Assembly: GCA_032207245.1 (NCBI GenBank)
Contig: CM063505.1
Coordinates: forward strand, 178,623,217-178,687,216
DNA length: 64,000 nt
Direction of reading: 5' to 3'
From: Pardosa pseudoannulata
Taxonomy: Eukaryota > Arthropoda > Arachnida > Araneae > Lycosidae
This document shows positions 44,994 through 55,198 of this stretch, piece after piece. The translations under genes and the position numbers were made by a program. The notes beneath the pieces were generated by a model. The model saw only the letters and a program-made list of their open reading frames with translations, did no database searches and was not told the origin of the DNA. Within the stretch, counting starts at the first letter, position 1. The number at the start of each line of letters is the position of its first letter.

Positions 44994-46121
44994 TCTATAT
45001 ATATAAAAATGAATTTGTGTGTGTCTGTCTGTCTGTCTGTCTGTACTCAATAGACTCAAAAACTATCCATCCAATCGCCGTGAAAATTTGGGAAATGTTT
45101 AGGTATATCCCTGGGAAGGTTTTTGTAAATTTTCAACGTTCGAAATTCATTCCTTCCCCCTTTTTCGAGCATTTCATGTCATTATTCCAAGCATTATTTT
45201 CCCCGGTTAAACGCAAACGATTAAGTTTTTAATTTATCGCATCATATCTAATTGAAAGAAGCAATGTGACGTCATCCCAAGTAATTGTTTTAAACGCAGT
45301 TTTCCACGGTTAAAAGCAGGAGATTAAAATGTTCAATTCATCACATAATAAATAGGCGAAAATGATATTTTTCTATCATTATGACGTCATTCATTTAAAT
45401 ATTTCATTTATTCATTTTTTATTTTATATTATTTAAAATCGTCTGCTTAGTATCTATTCGATTTGAACTGAAATTTGAGATATAAAGTGATTCACTTTCA
45501 TTTCTATGTGACGCAAATTATAGCATTTTTATATGAGAACTAATTTTAAATTTAATTCTTGGTTCATTTTTATGTTACAATGAAATGCATATCAACAATA
45601 TTCTAAGTACAAAAAGTACAAATTTCAGTTACTCTCATGGCCAAATAAAACCTATCATTTTATATAGTTATCTTCATATTCATATGGTTGTCGATATGAA
45701 TGTGTGTTTCTGTTTCATACAAAACTATGTGGTTTGTCATAAATTTCCTTAATTTTGGAAAACATTTATTACTACCAACAAAATTAGCACTGTTGCTGTC
45801 AAAACCTGTGCTTCCTATTCTATCACGTAATATGACAAGATCTGTTAACTTTGCTAATCAACGTACAGTAGTAATACAGTAATGCAATTTAGGGTTAAGC
45901 TTATATTTTACAATAAAAAAAGTTTGAGCAAATTTATTATAAGACAAATTCGATTATAAAAACTGAATAATGTTATAATACGCTTATGATAGAAATATGT
46001 AAACATGCCAATGACTCGAACTGAACTGTGACGAATTTAGAGAGTTATTCACGAAAAATAAATCTTTGTTTAAAAGTAATATATTAAGTTCACCGTAGCG
46101 AAGCACGGGCAAACTTGCTAG
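44994..46121 (+). mobile_element. non-autonomous Helitron
   Basis: It starts with TC (TCTATATATATAAAAATG) and ends with CTAG (46118-46121), inserted between host A and T. Nine bases before CTAG is a 16-nt hairpin, CCGTAGCGAAGCACGG (46093-46108). These are the three structural hallmarks of Helitrons, which move by rolling-circle replication without target duplication. The site is confirmed by an uninterrupted paralogue at 38551-38600. No Rep or helicase domain is encoded in 1128 bp, so movement would need a helper. After the start come TGTCTGTCTGTCTGTC and ACTCAAAAACTATCCATCCA. The ORFs at 45017 and 45700 have no recognised domain. Confidence 0.92.
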
Positions 46122-46180
46122 TAAATTATAAATTGGACCGTTTTTATCAAAACGGTCCAATTTATAACTTATTTAAAATT
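46122..46180. repeat. 30-bp-arm palindrome, left arm cut by Helitron
   Basis: AAATTATAAATTGGACCGTT is followed after TTTATC by its inverse AAAACGGTCCAATTTATAAC. If the Helitron is ignored, the left arm extends through TTTTAAA at 44987-44993, giving arms of about 30 bp with one mismatch. A foldback element thus hosted the Helitron. Confidence 0.75.
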
Positions 46181-46733
46181 TATTTTTTAAAACCTTTTTT
46201 AAGATTATAATTAATTCAACCGTTTACAAAATGTTTTAACAAGCAACAATGTTCAGCCAATCAGTGTTTGCCAGATGCTGTTATTTTGCATAGACGATCG
46301 TCTACAATATATATGTAAGGAAAATTCTCAGGGGTTTTCAAAACTTAAGTCTAGGTTAAAAATTCCCGCGTCATTTTGCATTCCCCTTTTTAACCCCTAA
46401 CCTAAATTGACCACTGGGCTAGAGGTTACGCCCTCAGAGAAGGGAGCCTGGCCATTTGTAAACCTACATGGCCTTAGCGGACCATTTAGGAAATTTCCAA
46501 ATAAAAAGGAGATACACGCTAGCGGAGACAGATTTTTCTAGATATTTTCCCACAGATGTCGACCCAGGTTTTACGTGTCTTGTACATAGAACTTCATGCT
46601 AGCTGACCCTTCCGTTTGTCCTGTCCCTATGATGAAGTGGGAACCCGTCATTCAACGTTATCGTAATAAAGGTCTTCAGCTGAAATGGTATCATTTTTAT
46701 GGCCATGACTGCAACCACCCATTGAGAAGCCCG

Positions 46734-46734
<1 letters not shown>
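46181..46734. other. unassigned DNA, moderately GC-rich
   Basis: No gene established. The frame from 46596 (MLADPSVCPVPMMKWEPVIQ) runs into the CA/TA microsatellite and has no recognised domain. Its upstream TTTTCCCACAG could be read as a splice acceptor, but nothing else supports an exon. Confidence 0.4.
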
Positions 46735-46818
<84 letters not shown>

Positions 46819-46826
46819 ATATATAT
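46735..46826. repeat. (CA)n-(TA)n microsatellite
   Basis: About 40 bp of CA followed by about 50 bp of TA, with one TATTATA interruption. Confidence 0.98.
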
Positions 46827-47125
46827 TCCCGACTTTAACGGTAATAAAACTTTTTATTGTTTTATTTTTTTTTTAAACTCAGAACTTTAAGTTTTCCTAG
46901 AGCATCAAGTCGACCCCTAAATTATTTGTATTTATTACTCTTGCTTAGGTAAACAAAATATACTGTGCCTGAAATCTTAATTAGTATTTAGATGTTTATG
47001 TTTCAAAAATAAATAAAATTTCATATCACTCTAAACCTGTTTTGTTTCTGAAAACATACGTATTACAACCGTTATGGACTTCCAAGTGTTTTTTCAGTCT
47101 GCTAATCCAATGCAGTTGTTAGCTT

Positions 47126-47350
47126 TGGAAGAGTTTCAAGCGGCATTATGATAATCTGAATAAGTGCGCAATTCTGGATTTGTAATTAAAAAAAAAACAT
47201 TTTCTATCGGATCAAATTGTGAATCTAAACCATTCTCGAATCAACTTAATTACATACACAAAATTTCATCAAAATCAGTCCAGCCGTTTTGGAGGAGTGT
47301 GTTTGTGTTAGAAACACAAACACACGGACAGGAGAATTTTATATATGAAG
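47126..47350 (+). repeat. RTE-like retrotransposon 3' end, second copy
   Basis: Parallel to 38788-39024: GTTTCAAGCGGCATTATGAT, TATCGGATCAAATTGTGAAT, CAAAATTTCATCAAAATCAG and TCCAGCCGTTTTGGAGGAG, ending with CACACGGACAG and ATTTTATATAT. Less decayed than the first copy. The overlapping 96-codon frame is a by-product. Confidence 0.65.
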
Positions 47351-48060
47351 CAAACAAGGAAGTCATGCAGTTTCCATATCATATTATTTTATTAGTAAAA
47401 GCTCTATTTTGGTCAAATCAATGCGAAATGAGCGATTTCTGTTTTATAGTGTAACAAAGCAATTTGTTAAGGTTTGGGAAATGCTTTCAGTTATTTTCGT
47501 CTAGAACGATGTGGGGTAATATTTTCTGGAAACGTTTAGAATACATGATATGTCATCATCCATTTCTTGCAGTGGCCCAAAATGTGCCAGCTTTCTTTAA
47601 AGCTAATTTGATGTAAGACATGTGAAAATATACGTTTTTTTTATTTTTATGGCTGCTTATTTATTTATTTTTATCCGTTTTAGTGTGCTTGTATGTCGAG
47701 ATCTAATATCTGAAATGTGGGGACTTCTTCCTGATTTTTATAGTTTCTGTTTGTATTCTTTAGTTTGGAGATATGAAAAATTGTTACAAGTATCGCTAAA
47801 ACTTTACCGGATATTTAAAAATACAAAATTTACGTTTTGTTCGGCTCAAAACACAAAATTCAATCTTGTGTAATAATTAATTTTCATTTTAGAGTGCATT
47901 TCAAATTAATTTTCCTCGAATATTCTTAAATTTCATTTTTGAAGAATGAATGACAGAAATAATGACACGCTCGATGATTAGTTCTGGCAATGGCTCGTAA
48001 GGTGGTTGGACAACTGCCACATTGGATTCCTCAAGCTCATAATTTTCTGCAAAGAATATT
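47351..48060. other. unassigned DNA
   Basis: Short frames (47622-47873 plus; 47901-48095 minus) have no recognised domain. No repeat is visible. Confidence 0.45.
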
Positions 48061-48760
48061 ACTCTCCTTCGGAGAGGTTTGCATTTGAAAGACAAATTTT
48101 ACCACGCTAGACAGCAGAAAATTCTCCAGGGGAATGCACGATTCTTTTTAAAATTTACTTAATAAAACGTCATTATTTGTTTTCAAAAACGATTGCATCA
48201 AGATATTTCACAAATAATTTAAAATTAAATGTATTTTTTATAGCTCTTTTTAATGCTTTAGTCATGCATTATACGAGAGAATTTTTTTTTCTCTATCATG
48301 TGGTAAAATATATTTAAAGTGGTTGCTTCTCGCCATATTGGTTTTTTCTACTGTAAATTAGCCTATGGAGAAAATTATTATATTTTTTAGTAGATTTAAT
48401 TTAAAGAATTCTTTAAGTAAATTTAACCATGTGGTACAGTGGAAAATTCTTTAGGGTTCTGAGAGTCCTTTATTAAAGTTTATATTGTTAAATAATTATT
48501 ATTTGTATTCAAAGAAGACTACATCAAAATATTTCGCAAAATGTTTAAAACTAAATATATCTATATCAGCATTTTAAAAAATTTAATCACGCAATACTCT
48601 GGAGAATTTCCCACTATGATATCCCGTAATAAAGTTTGTTTAATAAAACATTTACGTACAAATCATTTAAAAGTAGATCCAAGTTAACCCTAGGCTAACA
48701 GGAAGCTGGAGGAATCTACTATGACCTGTACTACTATGACCTTAAGAAAAAGTGGGCTTT
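48061..48760 (+). repeat. diverged tandem repeat, period about 325 bp
   Basis: GAAAATTCTCC near 48117 and GGAAAATTCTTT near 48440 start similar stretches. CATCAAGATATTTCACAAAT (48198) is paralleled by CATCAAAATATTTCGCAAAA (48523). A GAGAATTT...CTATCATG motif recurs as GAGAATTTCCCACTATGAT. A single related block, GGAGGTTTGCGTTGAAAGA with GGAAAATTCTGC, lies at 58036-58095, so the unit is also dispersed. Confidence 0.6.
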
Positions 48761-48952
48761 ATAATCGTTTTTAAAAAATATTTCCACCTATTTTTTTAAA
48801 ACTTTCGTTAAAATTATATTCAAAACTCCAATATCCACGGTCAATATTTATTATTAGAATCCTTAAAATGCTTTACGGCACTCACATAGAGTCAATTTCA
48901 CCCAAAATTTTAATTAATTGTTGACACATTAAATGTTACAAAAATTTTATTA

Positions 48953-48954
<2 letters not shown>

Positions 48955-49035
<81 letters not shown>
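48955..49035. repeat. (TA)n microsatellite, left of hairpin
   Basis: About 80 bp of pure TA followed by TCTGTGTGTG. Confidence 0.97.
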
Positions 49036-49037
<2 letters not shown>

Positions 49038-49139
49038 GTGTGTGATAAAATATTAGATCGATAAAGACAGTTAAAATTACTTACCATGTAATGCGCTCCA
49101 CGCAGCAATTACATAGAGGTAAAAAAATATAAAAAAAAC

Positions 49140-49275
49140 AGAACCAAAACACTTTAACTCCATTAAGCCCAGTAAATGTAAAACAGATAGGAAGAAACCT
49201 TCCACACTCAATCCATCTTTCTTCCTATCCGTTTTACATTTACTGGGCTTAATGGAGTTATAGTGTTTGGGTTCT
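49140..49275. repeat. inverted repeat, 58-bp arms and 20-nt loop
   Basis: The left arm 49140-49197 and right arm 49218-49275 are inverse copies with three mismatches; the shared core includes TTTACATTTACTGGGCTTAA and TTTCTTCCTATC. The loop is CCTTCCACACTCAATCCATC. TA arrays lie on both sides. A transcript would form a long, nearly perfect hairpin. It may be a foldback element inserted in a TA array, or a palindromic duplication. Confidence 0.9.
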
Positions 49276-49277
<2 letters not shown>

Positions 49278-49338
<61 letters not shown>

Positions 49339-49353
49339 TGTGTGTGTGTGTGT
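49278..49353. repeat. (TA)n-(TG)n microsatellite, right of hairpin
   Basis: About 57 bp of TA followed by GCGTGTGTGTGTGTG, a mirror of the arrangement left of the hairpin. Confidence 0.97.
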
Positions 49354-49948
49354 AATAAACTGTGCAGTCAAGTCAGGAGGTAGGTATATGAAGCTGGTGA
49401 CACTAATTAAGGAGGATAGAGAAATCTCAGCAAACATCTTTATTGAACTTCAATATTTGCTCTGGACTTTACTCGGTCGTGGCAAGTAGATTAACAGCAT
49501 CTAGTAAATTATGGATTAAACAACAATAACCTAAAACCCACGAGATATCTAAAAACTTGTCTCTAAAAATTTTCTCTTGTATACGATCGATTTTTGTTCT
49601 AGAATTCCTTTAAGTGACCACCAGGGCTAAAAGAAAAACTTAATTGGTTCAACCTCTCAGTTAAGGCTGGACTTTAAATAGGAGCTGGGGTTAAGAGAGG
49701 GAAAAAATAGGAACATAATGAGTTTTCACCTATTTCTTTAAATTTTGAGACTTCTGAGAAAGAAATTGGGTCTTAGTATTGAGTTTCGGAATAAATCCTT
49801 CTTGGAACCTTTATTTACTGAAATTACCGGACTAAACTGACGTTATATCTGGTTAGGAATTCTCTTACGAACTTCCCATTAGTTTCCTATTTATGTTGCT
49901 AAGTTGCTATAGCTGCTCCATAGATTTAATGTTACACACACACACATA
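49354..49948. other. unassigned DNA
   Basis: No gene recognised. A short CA run lies at 49935-49946, just before the DD41D element. Confidence 0.5.
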
Positions 49949-49950
49949 TA

Positions 49951-50885
49951 CAGAGGCTGTACACACATTTTTTTAGACGATTATTGGTTAGCGTTATTAA
50001 AAAATATTTTGTTGCAAAATAAACAAATGCAATTGACTATGTTTTTAAAAGTCAAAATTATGATCTGCGGCTTGAGAGCTTGTTTTTATTCAAAATGGCG
50101 TTTTTAAGGAAGAAATCGTTGGAAGGCTATATTTATGCTCTTTCGGAAGAGAATTATAATATACATCATATTCTGTATCATATTCTGTTATCCAAAAACA
50201 ACGTAAAAGTCATAGTTTTGTGATATCTAAAGCTTCGATCGAAAAACTTTAAGCACATGGTTCAAAGAATTGAAAGAAAGTTTTTCTAAGGAATTCATTA
50301 TTGTTGCTGGTTTTTTTTTATATAATGGCAAATTATAAATAAAGAGAGTTGACAAAATGCCAAGATTTCCAAATGCTATCCTTCAATACTACAACTCAAA
50401 TACTATCAGGAATATATTTTATTGACAATTTTTCTGAATGAAATACCATCGCTTTACCCGCAGTGCCATCAATCTGTGGAACTCCATCAAGACAAAGCTA
50501 GCAGTCACACATCAAAATCCACTGTAAATTTCCTAAAAGAAATGGAACAAAAAACCGGTATCAAGGCCATACTCTTCACTGATATCCCTACTAAATCTCC
50601 CGATGTATCTATCACCTATGGATTTTTGTGCTTTCGGACTTTTAAAATCTGCATTATCCAAACGTCGTCCCACAACCCTTACAGGACTCTGGAAAGCTGT
50701 TCAGGAGGAATGGGATAGAATACCTCTTCTGACACTTCAAAAGGCATTATTATCCTGGAAATTACGGTGTCACAAGATAGTTCAGAATAAGGGCTATCAA
50801 ATAGAACATTTCAAACACAAGAATTTTATGTAATTTAGTTTTGTGACTACAATATGCATCGTCTAAGAAATATGTGAAGAGACTG
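49951..50885 (+). mobile_element. DD41D-type Tc1/mariner element, internally deleted
   Basis: TA at 49949-49950 and 50886-50887. The ends are CAGAGGCTGTACACACATTT and, from the right, CAGTCTCTTCACATATTTCT, followed in both by TTAGACGAT. It is 935 bp long against about 1.3 kb for the sister copy after removing its SINE. The deletion lies between the transposase start and its last third. Confidence 0.88.
50095..50833 (+). pseudogene. DD41D transposase relic, copy 1
   Basis: The ATG at 50095 opens MAFLRKKSLEGYIYALSEEN, the start of the helix-turn-helix region, which then breaks. The catalytic end survives: HQDKASSHTSKSTVNFLKEM, KTGIKAILFTDIPTKSPD, a frameshift near 50605, then SPMDFCAFGLLKSALSKRR and a C-terminal EEWDRIPLLTLQKALLSWKL. 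HQD is the second catalytic Asp. The third, in PMDF, stands 41 residues later once the frame is corrected by comparison with copy 2, which defines the DD41D (rosa-like) branch of the superfamily. The first Asp is deleted. Confidence 0.8.
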
Positions 50886-50887
50886 TA

Positions 50888-51630
50888 TTTATATGTATAT
50901 AAACAAACTTACCTTTCATTGTTTAACATTTATTTATTAATTATTGTTATTCATACATTTTATACATCAACTGTATCATGTATGTAAAATAAGTAGCTTA
51001 GTTTCCAACATTCATGCTGTTGTTTTTTATGCCACTTGGTCAAACCAAGCACGATTGAGCCATATGCTACTCGTATTTCCAGCAGTGTGATTTGAATCCA
51101 TAGATTCCGTACTGAAAAGCAAAGTCGTATCGACTCAATGATCATCCGGTCATTTTTAATGTGAAATCCGTATTAACAATAATACATATGGTATTTGGTC
51201 TTGATTCTAGCATGACAGCTTGATTTAGCTATGCGTTTTATAGCAGTTACATTGTACACCTACATTATATTTGCGCAGCCTATCGTGAGCAATAGATTCA
51301 CTCTTTATTTAAAGAGAACTGCTCTTCATTTTAGACTCAAAATAACTTTAAGACATTGAGATTTCGAACCCTTAAATTAAACTGCGGAGAAATCTTGGTT
51401 TACGTAAGATAAATATGCAAAGATTTTCTCTCCGCATATACTTGATGAAGGATAGAAAGATGAACGTTTAACGTTTCCAACTAGACAGGTCATTTATTTT
51501 AAATGAAATATTTATGGTTTTCAGAAAATAGGTAAAGAGTTAACTGTTCGTGTCCGTAGTAAATGTAAAATATCACTATTTATTACAGAGAATACTGCTA
51601 TTTAAGAGATGCTGCTATTATATACTTCTA
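50888..51630. other. spacer between two inverted DD41D copies
   Basis: No gene or repeat recognised. Confidence 0.5.
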
Positions 51631-51798
51631 TACAGGCTGTTTACACATCTTTTAGACGATGTACATTGTAGTCACAAAACTAAATTACATAAAACTCTTG
51701 TGTTTGAAATGTTCTATTTGATCACCCTATTCTAGAATATCTTATAAAACCAAAATTTCCAGAATAATAATGTCTTTTGAAGTATCAGAAGAGGTATT

Positions 51799-52980
51799 CT
51801 ATCCCATTCCTCCTGAACAGCGTTCCAAAGTCCTGTAAGGGGTTGTGTGACGACGTTTGGATAATGCAGATTTTAAAAGTCCGAAAGCACAAAAATCCAT
51901 AGGCGATATATAGGGAGATTTAGTACGGATATCAGTGAATGGTATGGCTTTGATACCGGTTTTTTGTTCCATTTCTTTTAGGAAATTTACAGTGGATTTT
52001 GATGTGTGACTGCTAAGTTTGTCTTGATGGAATTCCACAGATTAATGGCACTGCGGGTAAACCGATGGTGTTTTATTCAGAAAAAATGGCAATAAAATAT
52101 GTTCCTGGTAGTATTAGGAGTTAATCTTGACTTTTTTCAACTGTCTTTATTTTTAACTTGTCATTATATGAAGAACTAGCAACAATCATGTATCCTTTAG
52201 AAAATTTTTCTTTCGATTCTTTAAAGCAGGTATTTAATTTTTTTCTCCTCTTTTATGATAATAAATGGCTCTTTTGCCATTTATTTTGTGCCGAACGATG
52301 GCCGATTGGTTAGGGTGCTGGCCTTCGGTACCAGAGTTCGTGGGTTCGAATCCCACAGTGGCATGGATGTTCGTAGCCGTTCGGAATCGGCTTTAAGCTG
52401 TAGGTCCCGGTCTCATTAGCCCTCGTGTTGCAAAAAGTAGACCGTAGCACTCCAAACCAAACCAGCCATTTATTTTGCAATCATTTGAATGCACCCATGA
52501 TTCATCTATTCTGACAATTTTTTTCCATTTTTCTTTGGATAAATGTTTTTTATACGGAATTCTGCAGCGTGTCCTGCGTTCAACGATATGCTTTAGAGAA
52601 ATTCGAGGCACATTGCGTTTTTTCGCTTTCTTAAGATTTAAATCAACGTTTATCATTTTTTTTACAGTGTACACCGAGCATTTTAATGATTTTGCAATTG
52701 TCCTTTGACTAGGGAGATTTTCTTTTAACATTAAAGAACGTACCTTTGCAATAGTCGTAGATGTTCGTTTTATCCTTGGATACTTGTTTGGAATTTTTCT
52801 CTCACTTGAGGGTCTATTTTGACGTTTTGTCCCTTTCTATATGATATTACCTATCGAAGCTTTAGATATCCCAAAACCATGAATTTCACATCGTTTTTGG
52901 ATAACAGAATATGAATGCTTCTCTTCGGAAAGAGTATAAATATAGCCTTCGGACCACTGCTTCGTTAAAAACGCCATTTT
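51799..52980 (-). pseudogene. DD41D transposase relic, copy 2
   Basis: Read on minus from about 52977: MAFLTKQWSEGYIYTLSEEK, SVIQKRCEIHGFGISKASIG (first helix-turn-helix), a break, LPSQRTIAKSLKCSVYTVKK (second helix-turn-helix), then KKHLSKEKWKKIVRIDESWV, with the first catalytic Asp in DESW. The SINE at 52289-52464 interrupts right after NDCKING. Beyond it come HQDKLSSHTSKSTVNFLKEM and SPYISPMDFCAFGLLKSAL, with second and third Asp 41 residues apart. A GGMG-ending frame marks a further break. Several stops and frameshifts make it inactive. The last 20 or so residues of the 52393-52731 frame come from the SINE. Confidence 0.85.
52289..52464 (+). repeat. tRNA-derived SINE (family 1), near-consensus, inside DD41D
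   Basis: The best-preserved copy: TGCCGAACGATGGCCGATTG, A-box-like TGGCCGATTGGTTAGG, B box GGTTCGAATCCC, CATGGATGTTCGTAGCCGTT, CGGTCTCATTAGCCCTCGTG, CAAAAAGTAGACCGTAGCAC and TCCAAACCAAACCA. Perfect 13-bp target duplications GCCATTTATTTTG flank it (52276-52288, 52465-52477). About 176 bp. It ends in a CCAAACC motif without a poly(A) tail. The head resembles a tRNA of about 74 nt, but the parent tRNA is not clear to me. Confidence 0.97.
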
Positions 52981-53123
52981 GAATAAAAACAAACCTCTCA
53001 AGCCGCAGATGATAATTTTGACTTTTAGAAACATATTACAATTGCAGTTATTTATTTTGAAAGAAACGGTATTTTAATACCGCTAACCAAAATCGTCTAA
53101 AAAATGTGCTAACAGCCTCTGTA

Positions 53124-53335
53124 ATTACTGCTATTTATAAGAATAAGGGTCACGAAAACAGATAATAAACAAAACTGAAACAACTTTCTGCAAAGTAGGA
53201 TGTAAATCTAAAGCTTAATCAAATGCAAAAAACTATCTTAACATTAGCCACACGAATATAAGGATTGTTTTCATTTTTCTCTCAACAGAATTTATCCGGA
53301 TTTCAGTTTTTTTAATACTGAAGACTGAAAGTTGT
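53124..53335. other. unassigned DNA
   Basis: Short spacer, nothing recognised. Confidence 0.5.
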
Positions 53336-53386
53336 AGTCATGGATATTCGTAGCTGTTCTGAAGCAGCTTTTAGTAGTAGGTCCCG
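53336..53386 (+). repeat. SINE (family 1) middle fragment
   Basis: GTCATGGATATTCGTAGCTG, TTCTGAAGCAGCTTTTAGTA and GTAGGTCCCG match the SINE body only. Both ends are missing. Confidence 0.7.
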
Positions 53387-53399
53387 CTACAAAAAATCC

Positions 53400-53860
53400 T
53401 TATATTACAAAAAAAAAAAAAAAAAATTAACAGAATTTAAGGCGTGCGTTGGCCATACGTTTGCAACGGGGGGGGGGGGGCAACGTTCCAAGTGGACGCT
53501 GAAGCAAGCCAAGGGACTGTACAGGGTTCAGACGTAAATGGAGATACTAAAGCAACCAAGGAAGGCTGCCAGTAAACATATCTATAAAAATATACATGAT
53601 GTTTATAACAGGGAGAAATAATTCAATTGAAAAATATTGTATTTTCCATAATAAATGCAATATTGATTCAATTAAAAATTTCTTTGATTCCACAACAAGC
53701 CACCATTGAGCTACCCTAGAAATGACAGATGTTTACAAAATGTTTAAAAAAAGTTTTATACAAATTTTAATTCTATTTCCTTCATCGTAACTGGTTGAAA
53801 ACGCAGTAGCTTGCTCACTTGTCAAAAAAAGGAACATCATTGATATTTTTTCTTCTTTTG
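53400..53860. other. unassigned DNA with A- and G-runs
   Basis: An A-run near 53410 and a run of about 12 G near 53468. No gene recognised. Confidence 0.45.
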
Positions 53861-53874
53861 CTATTACAAATTGG

Positions 53875-54063
53875 TTTTGTTTTGTTTGGTTTGGTTTGGA
53901 GTTCTACGGTCTACTTTTTTGCAACACGAGGACTAATGAGACCTGGACCTACAGCTTAAAGCCGATTCCGAACGGCTACGAACATCCATGACACTGTGGG
54001 ATTCGAACCCACGAACTCCGGTACCGAAAGCCAGCACCCTAACCAATCGGCCATCGTTCGGCC
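53875..54063 (-). repeat. tRNA-derived SINE (family 1) with perfect target duplication
   Basis: Full-length inverse copy with TTTGGTTTGGAGTTCTACGG, TTGCAACACGAGGACTAATG, CCGATTCCGAACGGCTACGA, ATTCGAACCCACGAACTCCG and AACCAATCGGCCATCGTTCG. The 14-bp duplication CTATTACAAATTGG stands at 53861-53874 and 54064-54077 with no mismatch. The 3' end is extended by TTTTGTTTTGTTTGG-type repeats. Confidence 0.97.
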
Positions 54064-54077
54064 CTATTACAAATTGG

Positions 54078-54685
54078 AGCCTAACATTAACAAATTGTTA
54101 AAATGCACCAGTCTCAACCATATTGTTTTATTTATTTCTTATTTATTTTATGTTTATGCTTATATTTAAGTTTTTAACAAACATATCTTTATTACATTTC
54201 ATGGCCGTTTAATTAATTTCTACATTGTGATTCTTAACTGGTAGATATGCAGATAAATGTATGGAATGTGACAATATGGAACAAAATTTAATATTTGGCA
54301 TAACTATTAGGGAAGAAGGTAGGTTCGGAATGTTTTTTCTCGTAAGCTGGCTGTGGTCCAGGGAAGGTTAAAACTTCTCTTATACTTCTTTTACACGTTT
54401 TTCGAAAATATACATTAATTCTTTAGACCCCAGACTGAGCGAACTTTTCAGTGAAACCTCTCATGCAAAGCTATTTGGCTTCCTAAACTATACTTCTCCT
54501 TAATTTTTCCGCTTTTAGCCTTTACAACTGCATTGTTAGATATTAATTTAATAATTTGTTAATGCCTTATTACATATCCACCTGTGGTCGTTAAAACAGC
54601 AACAGATTCAGTTTACTGTCCTTTTTCTGATGGAGAATGTGCGGATTTCCAGTGTGATATTGATAGTTATTTTTTAACTATATTA
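54078..54685. other. unassigned AT-rich DNA
   Basis: No feature recognised. Confidence 0.5.
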
Positions 54686-54847
54686 AGTCTTTATTACATG
54701 CCAACATAAACCAAAAGAAGTCGGTTGAACTCTTTTAGCTCACCCAGGATAAATCCATCAATCTGTATCAGGAATAGGAATTTTAGACAGAATTTGTTTC
54801 TTTTATAATGCATACAGGTTGGCATGTGATAATGTCTTTACTATTTT
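54686..54847. repeat. possible MITE, 20-bp inverted ends
   Basis: AGTCTTTATTACATGCCAAC on the left agrees at 17 of 20 positions with the inverse of the right end, AGACATTATCACATGCCAAC. About 160 bp in total and non-coding. No clear target duplication. Confidence 0.45.
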
Positions 54848-55014
54848 ATTTGGTGATGCATATCATTTCTTGGATAATGACCCATTAAACCTCAACCAAT
54901 CAACCAGTCAACCTACACTAATTGTGGATGTTATGCCATCTTGGAAATATTTTTTATCTTAGACTCTTACCTTTTTCAATAGCTAATTATAATATATAAA
55001 AAAGCGTTTGAAGA
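54848..55014. other. unassigned spacer
   Basis: Nothing recognised. Confidence 0.5.
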
Positions 55015-55198
55015 TACAGTAGAACCTCGGTATAACGACCCCCTGATGGACCAACGTCATAGGGTCGTTGTAACGAATTGAAAAAATAATTTTAAAAAAT
55101 TGAGGAAAGAAATGATGCAACAGTACATACCTAGAAAACACTTCTATTTATTTGTATTTACATTACAGAAGTTTTGAAAAAAAGTCTTTGATTGGCGC

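Larger units (their letters stand above)
51633..53121 (-). mobile_element. DD41D-type Tc1/mariner element hosting a SINE
   Basis: TA at 51631-51632 and 53122-53123. The ends CAGGCTGTTTACACATCTTT and, inverted, CAGAGGCTGTTAGCACATTT lead into TTTAGACGAT. Minus orientation, opposite to the copy at 49951. Removing the SINE and one target copy leaves about 1.3 kb, the usual full length. Confidence 0.92.

Noticed and set aside
46596..46838. 80-codon frame with MKWEPVIQRYRNKGLQLKWY
   Set aside because: Its end is the CA/TA microsatellite and it has no recognised domain. A splice acceptor upstream is possible but unsupported.
47622..48095. Two frames (83 codons plus, 64 minus)
   Set aside because: Hydrophobic or mixed composition without motif, no conservation evidence, and the second overlaps the start of a repeat.
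52289..54063. SINE heads as functional tRNA genes
   Set aside because: A and B boxes are good, but the acceptor ends do not pair and every copy continues into the same SINE body and ends in CCAAACC with target duplications.
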